A stretch of 64,000 nt of DNA. Origin: Roseateles oligotrophus. Lineage in GTDB: Bacteria; Pseudomonadota; Gammaproteobacteria; Burkholderiales; Burkholderiaceae_C. A model generated the notes under the pieces. That model did no database searches, was not told the origin of the DNA, and saw nothing but the letters and a program-made list of their open reading frames with translations. Below, one piece after another: positions 1 to 8,440 of the stretch. The stretch lies in the NCBI RefSeq assembly GCF_014204525.1, contig NZ_JACHLP010000010.1, forward strand, positions 118,710 to 182,709. Direction: 5' to 3'. A program made the translations under genes and the position numbers. The stretch's first letter is position 1. Each line of letters opens with the position of its first letter.

Positions 1-464
1 GTGCGGTGGTCGATGCCTCGCGCGGCCGGCCCGGCCTGGCCACGGCGCCGGCCAATCTGGCCGGTGTGCGGCAGATGATCCGTGCCCTGCGCCAGGGTCA
101 CACCATAGGCTTGCTGCCCGACCAGGTGCCGCCCCAGGGTCTGGGCGTGTGGGCGCCCTTCTTCGGCCTGCCGGCCTATACCATGACCATGGCGGGCAAG
201 CTCTTGCAGCAGACCGGGGCCGCGGCCCTGCTGATCTGGGGCGAGCGCCTGCCCAAGGGCCAGGGTTTTGTGGTGCATGTGCGACCGGCACCGCAGATTG
301 CGCCCGAGCAGGCCCCAGAATCCGCTGCCGAAACGATTAACAAGGCCATGGAAGAAATGATCCGCCTCGCACCCGATCAATATCTTTGGGGCTATCACCG
401 CTACAAGCAGCCGCGCGGGCTGGACATTGCGGCCGCCCCCGCCGAACACCAGGAAAAGGTTTGA
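1..464 (+). CDS. LpxL/HtrB-type lipid A acyltransferase, 5' truncated
   Basis: C-terminal part of a lysophospholipid acyltransferase that transfers a late acyl chain onto lipid A at the inner membrane. The frame is open to the left edge, so the start lies outside the window. Visible family features are LLPDQ followed by a G-rich stretch and APFFG, the substrate-binding block of the LpxL/HtrB family, and a C-terminal QYLWGYHRYK motif, the usual family ending. The catalytic H-x4-D/E box would be upstream and is not seen. The next gene, 5 bp downstream, is a paralogue, so the two are probably translated from one message and may add different chains. The specific acyl position cannot be told. Confidence 0.88.
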   Translation, partial: AVVDASRGRPGLATAPANLAGVRQMIRALRQGHTIGLLPDQVPPQGLGVWAPFFGLPAYTMTMAGKLLQQTGAAALLIWGERLPKGQGFVVHVRPAPQIAPEQAPESAAETINKAMEEMIRLAPDQYLWGYHRYKQPRGLDIAAAPAEHQEKV

Positions 465-469
465 GTCAG

Positions 470-1351
470 ATGTTGTCGAAACTGGGTGCCTATTTGCTGA
501 TAGGCCTGCTGTGGCTGCTGCATTTTCTGCCGCTGGCGCTGTTGGCGGCCCTGGGCCGTGGTCTGGGCCGCCTGCTGTGGTTGCTGGCCGGGCGGCGCCG
601 GCGCATCGCCCTGCGCAATCTGGAGTTGTGCTTTCCTGAAAAAGATGCCGCTGAGCGTGAGGGTTTGGCGCGCGAGCATTTCGGCTGGATGGGCCGCAGC
701 CTGCTGGAGCGCGGCCTGATCTGGTTTGCCTCGCCCGCGCGTTTGCGCCGCATCCTGCATGTCAAGGGCGATATCACCCTGTCCGAGCGCGGCTCGGTGA
801 TGTGGTATCTGCCGCATTTCGCCGGCCTGGAATGGGTGGGGCCGGCCCTCATGCTGAATCAAAGCGCGCCGGGTGTGGACATCTACCAGAGCCAGAGCAA
901 TCCGGTGTTCGACAAATACCTGCTGATCGGCCGCCAGCGCTTTGGCAAGACCGCGTTTGTGGACCGCAGCGAGGGCTTCCGCCCGGTGATGCGCCTGATC
1001 AAGCAGGGCTATTCCTTCCTGAATGCGCCGGACCAGGACTTCGGCATCAAGGACTCGGCCTTTGTGCCCTTTTTCGGCATGCAGGCCTGCACCTTGCTGG
1101 CGCCCTCCAAGATCGCGCGCAGCCTGAGGCTGCCGGTCCAGCCCCTGGTGGTGACCATGTTGCCGGGCGGCCAGGGCTATGAGGTGGAGGCCTGCGAGCC
1201 GCCGGCGGGCTACCCCAGCGACGATGTGCTGGCCGACGCCCACACCATGAATGCCTGGCTGGAAGAGCGCATACGCCGCAACCCGGCCCAGTATCTGTGG
1301 GTGCACCGCCGCTTCAAGACCCGGCCCGAGGGCGAGGCCTCGGTGTATTGA
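470..1351 (+). CDS. LpxL/HtrB-type lipid A acyltransferase (second copy)
   Basis: 293-residue inner-membrane acyltransferase of lipid A synthesis. One N-terminal membrane segment (about residues 3-25) is followed by the family's catalytic H-x4-E (His about 116, in LPHFAGLEW), then DQDFG (about 188) and VPFFG (about 199), and it ends with [10 protein letters not shown]. The start is the ATG that begins [10 protein letters not shown], 5 bp after the previous stop; an upstream in-frame start would overlap the previous gene and add a charged, unlikely leader. It lies between its paralogue and dapF, an arrangement common in Burkholderiales. The family is clear; LpxL versus LpxM specificity is not. 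Confidence 0.9.
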   Translation: MLSKLGAYLLIGLLWLLHFLPLALLAALGRGLGRLLWLLAGRRRRIALRNLELCFPEKDAAEREGLAREHFGWMGRSLLERGLIWFASPARLRRILHVKGDITLSERGSVMWYLPHFAGLEWVGPALMLNQSAPGVDIYQSQSNPVFDKYLLIGRQRFGKTAFVDRSEGFRPVMRLIKQGYSFLNAPDQDFGIKDSAFVPFFGMQACTLLAPSKIARSLRLPVQPLVVTMLPGGQGYEVEACEPPAGYPSDDVLADAHTMNAWLEERIRRNPAQYLWVHRRFKTRPEGEASVY

Positions 1352-1367
1352 GCCCGATAATCCAGCG

Positions 1368-2231
1368 ATGCAACTCTCATTCACCAAAATGCAGGGCGCC
1401 GGCAATGACTTCGTCGTCATCGACGCCACGCGCCAGGCCCTGACTCTCAGCCCCGCCCAGCTCCGCGTGCTGGGCGACCGGCGCTTCGGCGTGGGCTGCG
1501 ACCAGATCCTGGTGATAGCGCGCAGCAGCACGCCGGGCGTGGACTTCCGCTACCGCATCTTCAACGGCAGCACGGGCGCCGAGGTCGAGCATTGCGGCAA
1601 TGGCTCGCGCTGCTTCGTCCGCTACGTGGTCGACAAGGGGCTGACGGATAAGCACAGCGTGCGGGTGGAGACGGTCAACGCGGTGCTGGAGTTGCATCTG
1701 CGCGAGGACGGCCGCGTCACTGTGGACATGGGCGCGCCGGTGTTCGAACTGGCCCGTGTGCCCTTCGACGCGCAAGGCCTGAGCCCGCGCGAGCTGAACG
1801 GCTTCGCGCTGTGGCCGCTGGCCGGCGCGGACTGCGAGGTGGCCGTGCTGTCCATGGGCAATCCGCATGCGGTGCAGATCGTGGACGGCGATGTGGACCT
1901 GGCGCCGGTGCTGCAGCGCGGCCCGCTGGTGGAGGCGCATGCGCGCTTCCCGCGCAAGGTGAATGCCGGTTTCATGCAGATTCTGTCGCGCGGCGAGGTC
2001 CGCCTGCGTGTGTTTGAACGCGATGCGGGCGAGACCCTGGCTTGCGGCACCGGCGCCTGTGCCGCCGTGGTGGCGGGCATACGCCTGGGCCTGCTGGACG
2101 AGAGCGTCGAGGTCCATGCCCGCGGTGGAGATTTGAAAATCGAGTGGGCCGGGCTCAGCCAGGGCCTGCAGGCCGCCGTGCTGATGACGGGCCCGGCGCA
2201 AACCGTGTTTGAAGGAGAGATCACGCTGTGA
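1368..2231 (+). CDS. dapF: Diaminopimelate epimerase
   Basis: 287-residue cytosolic enzyme converting LL- to meso-diaminopimelate, the last epimerisation before lysine and peptidoglycan. The two catalytic cysteines are visible: Cys76 in the HCGNGSRC motif and Cys226 in ACGTGACAA. The N-terminus [15 protein letters not shown] is the classic family start, which fixes the ATG 17 bp after the acyltransferase stop. The stop overlaps the GTG of the next gene. The order dapF-DUF484-xerC is conserved in Gammaproteobacteria as well (dapF-yigA-xerC in E. coli), supporting a single operon. Confidence 0.97.
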   Translation: MQLSFTKMQGAGNDFVVIDATRQALTLSPAQLRVLGDRRFGVGCDQILVIARSSTPGVDFRYRIFNGSTGAEVEHCGNGSRCFVRYVVDKGLTDKHSVRVETVNAVLELHLREDGRVTVDMGAPVFELARVPFDAQGLSPRELNGFALWPLAGADCEVAVLSMGNPHAVQIVDGDVDLAPVLQRGPLVEAHARFPRKVNAGFMQILSRGEVRLRVFERDAGETLACGTGACAAVVAGIRLGLLDESVEVHARGGDLKIEWAGLSQGLQAAVLMTGPAQTVFEGEITL

Positions 2232-2989
2232 CAAGCAAACCATTGACACCCGCTGCTGCGACCCAGGGCGTGACCGAGCAAGAGATCGCCGAATTCCTGC
2301 TGCACACCCCCGGCTTCTTCGAGCGCCACGCCGAGCTGCTGGCAAGCGTGCAGCTGAGCCACCCCCTGGGTCAGCGCGCCGTGTCCCTGCAGGAGCGCCA
2401 GGCCGAGATGCTGCGCGACAAGATCAAGGGCCTGGAGCAGAAGATCATGGAGATGATCCGCAACAGCCAGGAGAATGTGGCCATTGCCGAGCGCCTGCAC
2501 CGCTGGACCAAACGCCTGATGCAGACGGTGCAGGCCGCCGAACTGCCCGAAACCCTGGTGCAGGAGCTGCGCCACCAGTTCATGATTCCGCAAGCCGGCC
2601 TGCGCCTCTGGGGCGTGGATGCGGCTTTCGCCGAGGCCGAGTTCGCCCAGCCGGTCAGCGCCGATGTGAAGAGCTTTGCCTCCAGCCTGTCCCAGCCTTA
2701 TTGCGGCGTGAACTCGGGCTTCGAGGCGGCCGCCTGGTTGCGGAGTTCGGAAGGCGGCAGCGGCGGCGCGACCTCGCTGGCCCTGATCCCGCTGACCCTG
2801 GCCGAGGACGGCAAGCCCGGCCGCGCCTTTGGCCTGCTGGTGCTGGGCTCGCCCGACCCGACCCGCTACACGGCCGAGATGGGCACCGAGTTCCTGCTGC
2901 GCGTGGGCGATATCGCCAGCGCCGCGCTGGCGCGCCTGCTGGCGGCGCCTGGCCAGGCTGCCCATCGGGACGCAGGTGGCGCGGCCTGA
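2228..2989 (+). CDS. DUF484 family protein (YigA-like)
   Basis: 253-residue cytosolic protein of the DUF484 family. The N-terminal block (residues 15-60) with [20 protein letters not shown] and the following [14 protein letters not shown] coiled-coil stretch are typical; the C-terminal half resembles a GAF-like sensor fold. It starts with GTG, overlapping the dapF stop by 4 bp, so translation is coupled. It lies between dapF and xerC, the same place as E. coli yigA. The molecular function is unknown; the context suggests only co-regulation with cell-wall and chromosome-resolution genes. Confidence 0.88.
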   Translation: MTSKPLTPAAATQGVTEQEIAEFLLHTPGFFERHAELLASVQLSHPLGQRAVSLQERQAEMLRDKIKGLEQKIMEMIRNSQENVAIAERLHRWTKRLMQTVQAAELPETLVQELRHQFMIPQAGLRLWGVDAAFAEAEFAQPVSADVKSFASSLSQPYCGVNSGFEAAAWLRSSEGGSGGATSLALIPLTLAEDGKPGRAFGLLVLGSPDPTRYTAEMGTEFLLRVGDIASAALARLLAAPGQAAHRDAGGAA

Positions 2990-3983
2990 GTCCGGCCGCG
3001 GGGCAGCAGGCGACGAAGAGGCCGCGCCTCCGCCGCCCCTGCTCCCGCTGCTGCGGGACTATCTGGCCCATGTCCAGGTGCAACGCCGCCTGGCGCCGCG
3101 TACCCAGGTGATTTACGAACAGGCGCTGCGGCGCTTGCAGGGCTTTGCCGAGGCCGGTGCCTTGCAGGACTTGTTGCAGCTGCGCCCCCACCATGCCCGC
3201 GGCCTCTTGCTGCGCATGCATGGCGAGCAAGACTTGGGGCCGCGCAGCATCGCCTTGCAGCTCTCGGTCTGGCGCGGCCTCTACCGCTGGCTGGGTGGCG
3301 AGCGCCTGGTGGAGCTCAACCCCTTTGAGGGCTTGCGGGCACCCAAGGCAGCCAAGCCCCTGCCCAAGGCTTTGGCGGTGGATGACGCGGTGCAGTTGGC
3401 GGAGTTCAAGGGCGGGGCGGCCGGGGTCGATCCGGCGCTGGAGGCCCTGGACCGCTGCATCGTCGAGCTGCTCTACGGCTGCGGCCTGCGGGTGGCCGAG
3501 CTGGAGGGCCTGGATCTGCGCGCCAGCGGCGCGGCGCTGGGTTGGATCGATGCGCAGGCCGCCGAGGCCCAGGTGCTGGGCAAGGGCAGCAAGCGGCGTT
3601 CGGTGCCGGTCGGCCGGGCCGCCTTGGCGGCCTTGCAAGACTGGCTGCCGCAGCGCGAGCGCCTGGCCAAGGCCGGGGAGCGGGCCTTGCTGGTGGGGCC
3701 GCGGGGCGGGCGCCTGTCCGCGGCTCAAATCCGCCAGCGATTGAAGTTACGGGCCCTGGCCGCCGGCATGCCCAGCCATGTGCATCCGCATATGCTGCGG
3801 CATTCCTTTGCCTCCCATCTGCTGCAGTCCAGTGGCGATCTGCGGGCGGTGCAGGAGCTGCTGGGCCATGCCCATATCGCCACCACCCAGGTCTACACCC
3901 AGCTGGACTACCAGCACCTGGCCAAGATTTACGACGCCGCGCATCCGCGCGCCAAGTCAAAGAAGACAGCTTGCAAAGATTGA
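2976..3983 (+). CDS. xerC: Tyrosine recombinase XerC
   Basis: Site-specific recombinase that with XerD resolves chromosome dimers at dif. The N-terminal SAM-like core-binding domain (about 25-120) is followed by a catalytic domain carrying all expected residues: Arg172 (CGLRVAEL), Lys203 (GKGSKRR), His272-x-x-Arg275 (HMLRHSFASH), His298 (LGHAHIATT) and nucleophile Tyr307. The start chosen is a GTG that overlaps the DUF484 gene by 14 bp and gives 335 residues, slightly longer than the usual ~300; a shorter in-frame start is possible because the first 20 residues are Pro/Ala/Glu rich and unlike the family. The position after dapF-DUF484 favours XerC over XerD or an integrase. Confidence 0.93.
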   Translation: MARPESGRGAAGDEEAAPPPPLLPLLRDYLAHVQVQRRLAPRTQVIYEQALRRLQGFAEAGALQDLLQLRPHHARGLLLRMHGEQDLGPRSIALQLSVWRGLYRWLGGERLVELNPFEGLRAPKAAKPLPKALAVDDAVQLAEFKGGAAGVDPALEALDRCIVELLYGCGLRVAELEGLDLRASGAALGWIDAQAAEAQVLGKGSKRRSVPVGRAALAALQDWLPQRERLAKAGERALLVGPRGGRLSAAQIRQRLKLRALAAGMPSHVHPHMLRHSFASHLLQSSGDLRAVQELLGHAHIATTQVYTQLDYQHLAKIYDAAHPRAKSKKTACKD

Positions 3984-3984
3984 T

Positions 3985-5559
3985 ATGCGTTTGAACAGAA
4001 TCGGTTTCTCTGCCCTGGCCGCGGCCACCTTGCTGGCCATGGCGGGCACGGCCCAGGCCGCCGGCCCGGTCGATGTGGACAGTCCCGACCCCGCCAAGCC
4101 CGTGCGTTTCGCCCCCAGCCGCCCGGCGGCCGTGGAGATGAACTGGACCCCGCTAGGCCTGCCCAATGGCGCCAAGATCGCCATGCTGGGCGGCAGCTAT
4201 CTGATGGCAGTGGACGAGGACTGGGGCTTCGGCCCCAGCGTCTACGGCTCGGCCAAGGGCGGCTATGGCGGCATCTTCACCGTCGGCCTGACGGCGCAGC
4301 GGCGCTGGCGCGTGGGCCAGCACACCCATCTGGCGGCCGGGCTTTATGCCGGCGCGGGCGGGGGGCTGAGCTCGGATCAGATCCGCTTCGGCGGCGGCCT
4401 GATGTTGCGGCCCGAGCTGTCCATCCGCACCGAGATGGGCGACTGGTATGCCGGTCTGGGCGTGGCCATGATCCGCTTCCCCAGCGGCAATGTCAGCGAC
4501 ACCAGCTACAGCCTGACCCTGGGCCGGGCCACCAGTTTCGCCAGCTTCTCGCCCAGCGATGCCGGCCGCCGCGGCCGCGCGGGTGCGCGCACCGGCCTGG
4601 GTTTTGACGAGATCATGCTTTACGGCGGCGTCGTCAAGCCGAGCAGCTCCACCGTCAACCGCAGCGGCGTGCCCAGCGGCAAGCGCATGGGCGCGGCCGG
4701 TGCCGATGTGCGTCAGTACATCGCAGACGGCAGCTGGTGGGGCGTGGAAGCCGCCGGGGCCGCCCAGGGCGGGGCCGATGGCTATATGGAGATCCTGGCC
4801 AATGCCGGCCAGGACTGGGGTCTGGGCACGCCCAATCTGCGTCTGGGTGGTCAGTTAGGCCTGGGCCTGGCCGGTGGCGGCAATGTGGACACCGGCAGCG
4901 GCTGGTTGTGGCGCGCCGGGCCGACGCTGCGCTGGGTCACGCCCTGGGGGCCGGCCCTGCGCCTGGAGGGCGGCTGGACGCAGGCCGTGCGCGGCCATTT
5001 CTCCGGCAGCTTTGTGCGCGTGGGCCTGGCCATGCCTTTGGACATCACCCCCTCCACCTCGGCGGCCTGGAGCGGCTTGGATGTGGACGAGGGTGTGGTG
5101 CGCGTCAGCCAGATCTTCGCCAGCCTGCAATACCTGCCGGACGTGAAGTTCAAGGACGGCAGCAGCGAGGCCATCACCCAGTACAACATGGTGATGACGC
5201 GTGAACTCGCGCCGCACTGGTATGGCGTGGCCCAGGCGGGCAGCGCGGCTGTCGGCCGGGCGGGGGCCTATTCCATCGGCCTGTTCGGCCTGGGCGCGCA
5301 GTCCTCGCCCCTCAAGCTGGGCGGCTCCGGCCAGCTGCGCTTCGGTGCCGAGGCCTTGGTGGGCGCGGCCGGCGGTGGCGGCGTGGTGGTGGGCGGCGGT
5401 GCCGTCGGCCAGGGCGAGCTGTGGGGCCAGTGGGAGGGCGAGCGCCTGCGCCTGCGCGCCGGCCTGGGCCAGTGGCGCAGCCTGCGCCACCCCGAGCAGC
5501 AGAGCAGCGGCCTGCTCAATCTCTCCATCGGCTATGCCTACGGCACCTTGGCTCGTTAA
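3985..5559 (+). CDS. Predicted outer-membrane beta-barrel protein, unknown function
   Basis: 524 residues; not recognised as a named family. A clear Sec signal peptide (MRLNRIGFSALAAATLL, cut after AQAA near residue 26) is followed by a Gly/Ala-rich body with alternating hydrophobic and polar residues and many aromatic strand ends (for example DWYAGLGVAMIRF, WLWRAGPTLRWV, LWGQWEGERLRLRAGLGQW). It ends with LNLSIGYAYGTLAR, not the classical terminal Phe of porins. The start is fixed by the signal peptide and lies 1 bp after the xerC stop, so it is probably co-transcribed with xerC. The beta-barrel call is inferred from composition only. Confidence 0.7.
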   Translation: MRLNRIGFSALAAATLLAMAGTAQAAGPVDVDSPDPAKPVRFAPSRPAAVEMNWTPLGLPNGAKIAMLGGSYLMAVDEDWGFGPSVYGSAKGGYGGIFTVGLTAQRRWRVGQHTHLAAGLYAGAGGGLSSDQIRFGGGLMLRPELSIRTEMGDWYAGLGVAMIRFPSGNVSDTSYSLTLGRATSFASFSPSDAGRRGRAGARTGLGFDEIMLYGGVVKPSSSTVNRSGVPSGKRMGAAGADVRQYIADGSWWGVEAAGAAQGGADGYMEILANAGQDWGLGTPNLRLGGQLGLGLAGGGNVDTGSGWLWRAGPTLRWVTPWGPALRLEGGWTQAVRGHFSGSFVRVGLAMPLDITPSTSAAWSGLDVDEGVVRVSQIFASLQYLPDVKFKDGSSEAITQYNMVMTRELAPHWYGVAQAGSAAVGRAGAYSIGLFGLGAQSSPLKLGGSGQLRFGAEALVGAAGGGGVVVGGGAVGQGELWGQWEGERLRLRAGLGQWRSLRHPEQQSSGLLNLSIGYAYGTLAR

Positions 5560-5580
5560 TCATTCAAACAAGCAGTACCT

Positions 5581-6762
5581 ATGAAAAAAATAGTCATACG
5601 CGCGGGCAAGGAACGCTCGCTGCAACGCCGCCACCCCTGGGTCTTCGAGGGTTCGGTGCAGCGCGGCGGGGCCGATGCCGGCGAGACCGTGCGGGTGGAA
5701 TCGGCCGCCGGGGAGTTTCTCTGCTGGGGTGCTTTCAGCCCTAACTCCAATATCCGTGTGCGGGCCTGGAGTTTTGACGAGGCCCAGCGCATCGACGCCG
5801 CCTTTTTCGAGCAGCGCCTGCGGCGCGCCATCGCCATGCGCCAGCGCCTGCCGATCGCCTCCGACGCCCTGCGCCTGATTCACGGTGAGGCCGACGGCCT
5901 GCCCGGCCTGATCGTCGACCGCTACGGCGACACCTTGGTGGCGCAATTCCTGTCCGCCGGTGTGGAGCGCTGGAAGACCGTGCTGTGCGCCCAGCTGCTG
6001 GCCGCCACCGGCCTCGCGCGCTTGTACGAGCGCTCCGACGCCCAGGTGCGCGAGCTGGAGGGCCTGCCTCAGCAGACCGGCTGGTTGCAGGGCGAGGGCG
6101 CGACCGAGATCGTGATCAAGGAACATGAATGGCGACTCAGCCTGGACGTGGCCGAGGGCCACAAGACCGGCTACTACCTGGATCAGCGCGACAACCGCAA
6201 GAAGTTTGCCGACGCGGTGCGCCAGTACGGCAGCCAGCGCGTGCTGAACTGCTTCAGCTACACGGGTGGTTTCTCGGTGGCGGCCCTGGCCGGCGGCGCC
6301 AGCGAGGTGATCAGCGTGGACTCCTCGGCGCCCGCGCTGGCGCGTGCCCAGGCCCATGTGGCCTTGAACGGTTTTGAGGCCGCTCGCCACCGCAGCCTGG
6401 ATGCCGATGTGAACGCCACGCTGCGCAACTTCCTGAAGGAAGGCCGGCAGTTCGATGCCATCGTGCTGGACCCGCCCAAGTTCGCGCCCACCGTCGCGCA
6501 CGCCGAGCGGGCGGCGCGCGCCTATAAGGACATCAACCGCCTGGGCCTGCGCCTGCTGGCGCCGGGCGGCCTGCTGTTCACCTTCTCCTGCTCGGGCGGC
6601 ATCAGCCCCGACCTCTTCCACAAGATCGTCGCGGGTGCGGGCATGGACGCCGAGGTGGACGGTTATGTGCTGGACCGCGTGGGCGCCAGCCCCGATCATC
6701 CGCAGACCATCAACTTCCCCGAGGGCGAGTACCTGAAGGGCTTGCTGATCCTCAAGGCCTAG
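5581..6762 (+). CDS. rlmI: 23S rRNA m5C1962 methyltransferase RlmI-like
   Basis: 393-residue class I SAM-dependent methyltransferase. An N-terminal PUA domain (about 1-75, with RHPWVFEGSV) precedes the EEHD-like central domain and a Rossmann methyltransferase core: LNCFSYTGGFSVAAL (SAM motif I), VISVDSS, and the catalytic-type DPPKFAPT. The VAEGHKTGYYLDQRDNR segment is typical of RlmI/YccW. It acts on 23S rRNA in the cytosol. It starts 21 bp after the outer-membrane protein gene; no strong Shine-Dalgarno is visible. The length matches E. coli RlmI (396). Confidence 0.92.
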   Translation: MKKIVIRAGKERSLQRRHPWVFEGSVQRGGADAGETVRVESAAGEFLCWGAFSPNSNIRVRAWSFDEAQRIDAAFFEQRLRRAIAMRQRLPIASDALRLIHGEADGLPGLIVDRYGDTLVAQFLSAGVERWKTVLCAQLLAATGLARLYERSDAQVRELEGLPQQTGWLQGEGATEIVIKEHEWRLSLDVAEGHKTGYYLDQRDNRKKFADAVRQYGSQRVLNCFSYTGGFSVAALAGGASEVISVDSSAPALARAQAHVALNGFEAARHRSLDADVNATLRNFLKEGRQFDAIVLDPPKFAPTVAHAERAARAYKDINRLGLRLLAPGGLLFTFSCSGGISPDLFHKIVAGAGMDAEVDGYVLDRVGASPDHPQTINFPEGEYLKGLLILKA

Positions 6763-6858
6763 CCGCCTGCCGCCCTCGGCCGGGCTGGCTCACCGATTGA
6801 GCTATCGGGCGAGGGGGCGGAATTTTTACATGGATTGGTAACGAGGCGTGTCAACGGA

Positions 6859-6927
6859 TTCCCTTAAGGGAAATTGCTTCCCGGACATGAGGGGTGGCCC
6901 GGTCCGGCGGACTGAGACATATTCACG
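6859..6927 (+). promoter_or_regulatory. Upstream module of the first PEP-CTERM protease (shared with the second)
   Basis: Three blocks recur upstream of both protease genes in the same order: the palindrome CCCTTAAGGG (6861-6870; here extended to TTCCCTTAAGGGAA at 6859-6872), GGAC-AT-GAGGGGT (6883-6895), and GACATATTCACG (6916-6927). The start-to-start distance of the first and last blocks is 55 bp here and 56 bp at the second gene. The sequence between the blocks has diverged, so the blocks look selected: a palindromic operator and possibly a promoter in the CATATT block. No regulator is known. Confidence 0.55.
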
Positions 6928-7039
6928 GGCTCGATGAAATTTGCCTCAGGAAACCCTCGCGTCAGACTCGCAAGTCCGATAGACGAGGCCGGGGCGGCGT
7001 CGGTGAATCCACTGTGCAAACAAACTGAGGGAGTGTTGG

Positions 7040-8128
7040 ATGATTTCGAAATTCAAGCTGTTGAGCCTGGTGGCCGCGATGTCCGCATTGGCCGCGACCG
7101 GTGTTGCGCATGCCAAGGCCGATCTGGATCCGCTGACTGGCAATACCAGCGACGTTTCTAACTGGCGTTTCGCGCCCGGCCAAAGCTTTGGCGGTGTTGC
7201 CGGTGCTCTGGATGGCGTGGCCCGTCTGAGCTTCACCACCAGCGCCGGTGCCAATTACGCTTGCTCGGGCTCGCTGCTGGCCGGCGGCCAGTACGTGCTG
7301 ACGGCCGCGCATTGCGCTGATGACTTCAGCCGCATGACGGTCGATTTCGGCTGGTACAACGGTACGGCGCAAGTCACCCGCAATGTCGCCGTGGGCAATG
7401 CCGTCATTCACAGCGGCTGGAACGGCACGCTGGACACCGGCGCCGACATCGCCATCCTGAAGCTGGACACGGCCGTGACCTCGATCAAGGGTTACAAGCT
7501 CAGCACCACCGTGGACGTGGGCAAGGAATACCTGATGGCCGGCTACGGCACGACCAGCGTGGGTAGCGCGGACACGCCGACCAACTGGAATGACTGGGCC
7601 TACGGCCACTACGCTTACAACGTCTTTGACGTGGACAGCAAGACCTTCAACAAGGCCATTGGTGACGCGATCCCGGGTTGGTACGACGAGGCTAACTACA
7701 AGCACGGTCTGACCTATATGTCGGACTTCGACAATCCCAATGGCGCGGCGAACAACAACACCCTGCAACGCCTGGCCGATGAGTCGGGCGCCACGACATG
7801 GAGCAGCAATAACGGCCTGGGCAATCGCGAAGGCCTGATCGCCGGCGGCGACTCCGGTGGCGGCGACTTCGTTCTGGTCAATGGCGAGTGGCTGCTGAGC
7901 GGCGTGCATTCTTGGGGCTGGCAAGCTTGCGCCACGTTTGGCCTGCCGAACTGCGACGTCAGCACCGAGAACGGCTCCAGCTACGGCGACCTGTCGGGCT
8001 CGACCGCGGTCTACTCGCACCTGGGTTTCATCAACTCGGTGACGGCTGTTCCCGAGCCGCAAACCTATGCCTTGATGGCGCTGGGTCTGTTCGCCGTGGG
8101 TGCCGTGGCACGCCGCCGCAAGGCCTGA
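7040..8128 (+). CDS. PEP-CTERM trypsin-like serine protease (copy 1)
   Basis: 362-residue exported protease. A signal peptide (cut after VAHA, about residue 25) is followed by a chymotrypsin-fold domain with the complete triad: His91 in LTAAHC, Asp136 in GADIAIL and Ser272 in GGDSGGG. The C-terminus is a textbook PEP-CTERM signal: VPEP at the motif, a hydrophobic helix (ALMALGLFAVGAV) and the basic tail ARRRKA, predicted to be processed by an exosortase and displayed or released with exopolysaccharide. GGGAG lies 8 bp before the ATG. The tandem paralogue at 8441 shares most of the sequence. Substrates are unknown; it could process matrix proteins. Confidence 0.92.
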   Translation: MISKFKLLSLVAAMSALAATGVAHAKADLDPLTGNTSDVSNWRFAPGQSFGGVAGALDGVARLSFTTSAGANYACSGSLLAGGQYVLTAAHCADDFSRMTVDFGWYNGTAQVTRNVAVGNAVIHSGWNGTLDTGADIAILKLDTAVTSIKGYKLSTTVDVGKEYLMAGYGTTSVGSADTPTNWNDWAYGHYAYNVFDVDSKTFNKAIGDAIPGWYDEANYKHGLTYMSDFDNPNGAANNNTLQRLADESGATTWSSNNGLGNREGLIAGGDSGGGDFVLVNGEWLLSGVHSWGWQACATFGLPNCDVSTENGSSYGDLSGSTAVYSHLGFINSVTAVPEPQTYALMALGLFAVGAVARRRKA

Positions 8129-8153
8129 ATAGGGTCAGCTGAAAATTGAAAAC

Positions 8154-8177
8154 AGGGCGGCCTTGGCCGCCCTTTTT
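8154..8177 (+). terminator. Intrinsic terminator after protease 1
   Basis: AGGGCGGCC (8154-8162) pairs with GGCCGCCCT (8165-8173), followed by a T5 run (8173-8177). It is 25 bp after the stop and isolates the second protease gene as its own transcript. Confidence 0.88.
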
Positions 8178-8264
8178 CTTGGGCAGACGCCTGCGCCCAT
8201 GGCGCCCCTCCGCCGGTCGGGCTAATGGGTTACACAAAGGGTGTGTGGCGCGAAGCAAGGTATT

Positions 8265-8332
8265 CCCTTAAGGGGTCTTACCTCCCCAAGGACGAGGGGT
8301 ATGGGCCTTTAGTTGGCTGTGACATATTCACG
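8265..8332 (+). promoter_or_regulatory. Upstream module of the second PEP-CTERM protease
   Basis: Same three blocks as at 6859-6927: CCCTTAAGGG (8265-8274), GGACGAGGGGT (8290-8300) and GACATATTCACG (8321-8332). It leaves a leader of about 100 nt before the ATG, as for copy 1. The 308 bp between the two protease genes hold only the terminator, this module and the leader. Confidence 0.55.
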
Positions 8333-8440
8333 CATCGGTGCCGGGGTTTGCCTTGCATTTTGCTGTCCGCACGAGGGGGAGCGATTCATGGGCAAAGCAT
8401 CGATGCATGCACAGTGCTTTTTAAGCGAGGACGTCTTCTC

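Noticed and set aside
401..1531. Long open frame on the minus strand opposite the acyltransferase and dapF genes
   Set aside because: It lies over clear coding genes, has no family features and a composition (Gln, His, Ala) typical of GC-rich antisense shadows. The same applies to many other long antisense frames in the window, including those opposite narG and narH.
6788..6806. On the minus strand TAGCTCAATCGGTGAGC resembles a tRNA D-arm
   Set aside because: No matching anticodon arm, T-arm (GGTTCGA) or CCA end follows, and one D-loop base is missing; at most a fragment.
6895..6916. Sigma-54 promoter before protease 1 (TGGCCCG...GGCG)
   Set aside because: The GG and GC elements are one base off the required spacing and the second protease lacks an equivalent, although RpoN control of PEP-CTERM genes is known in other bacteria.
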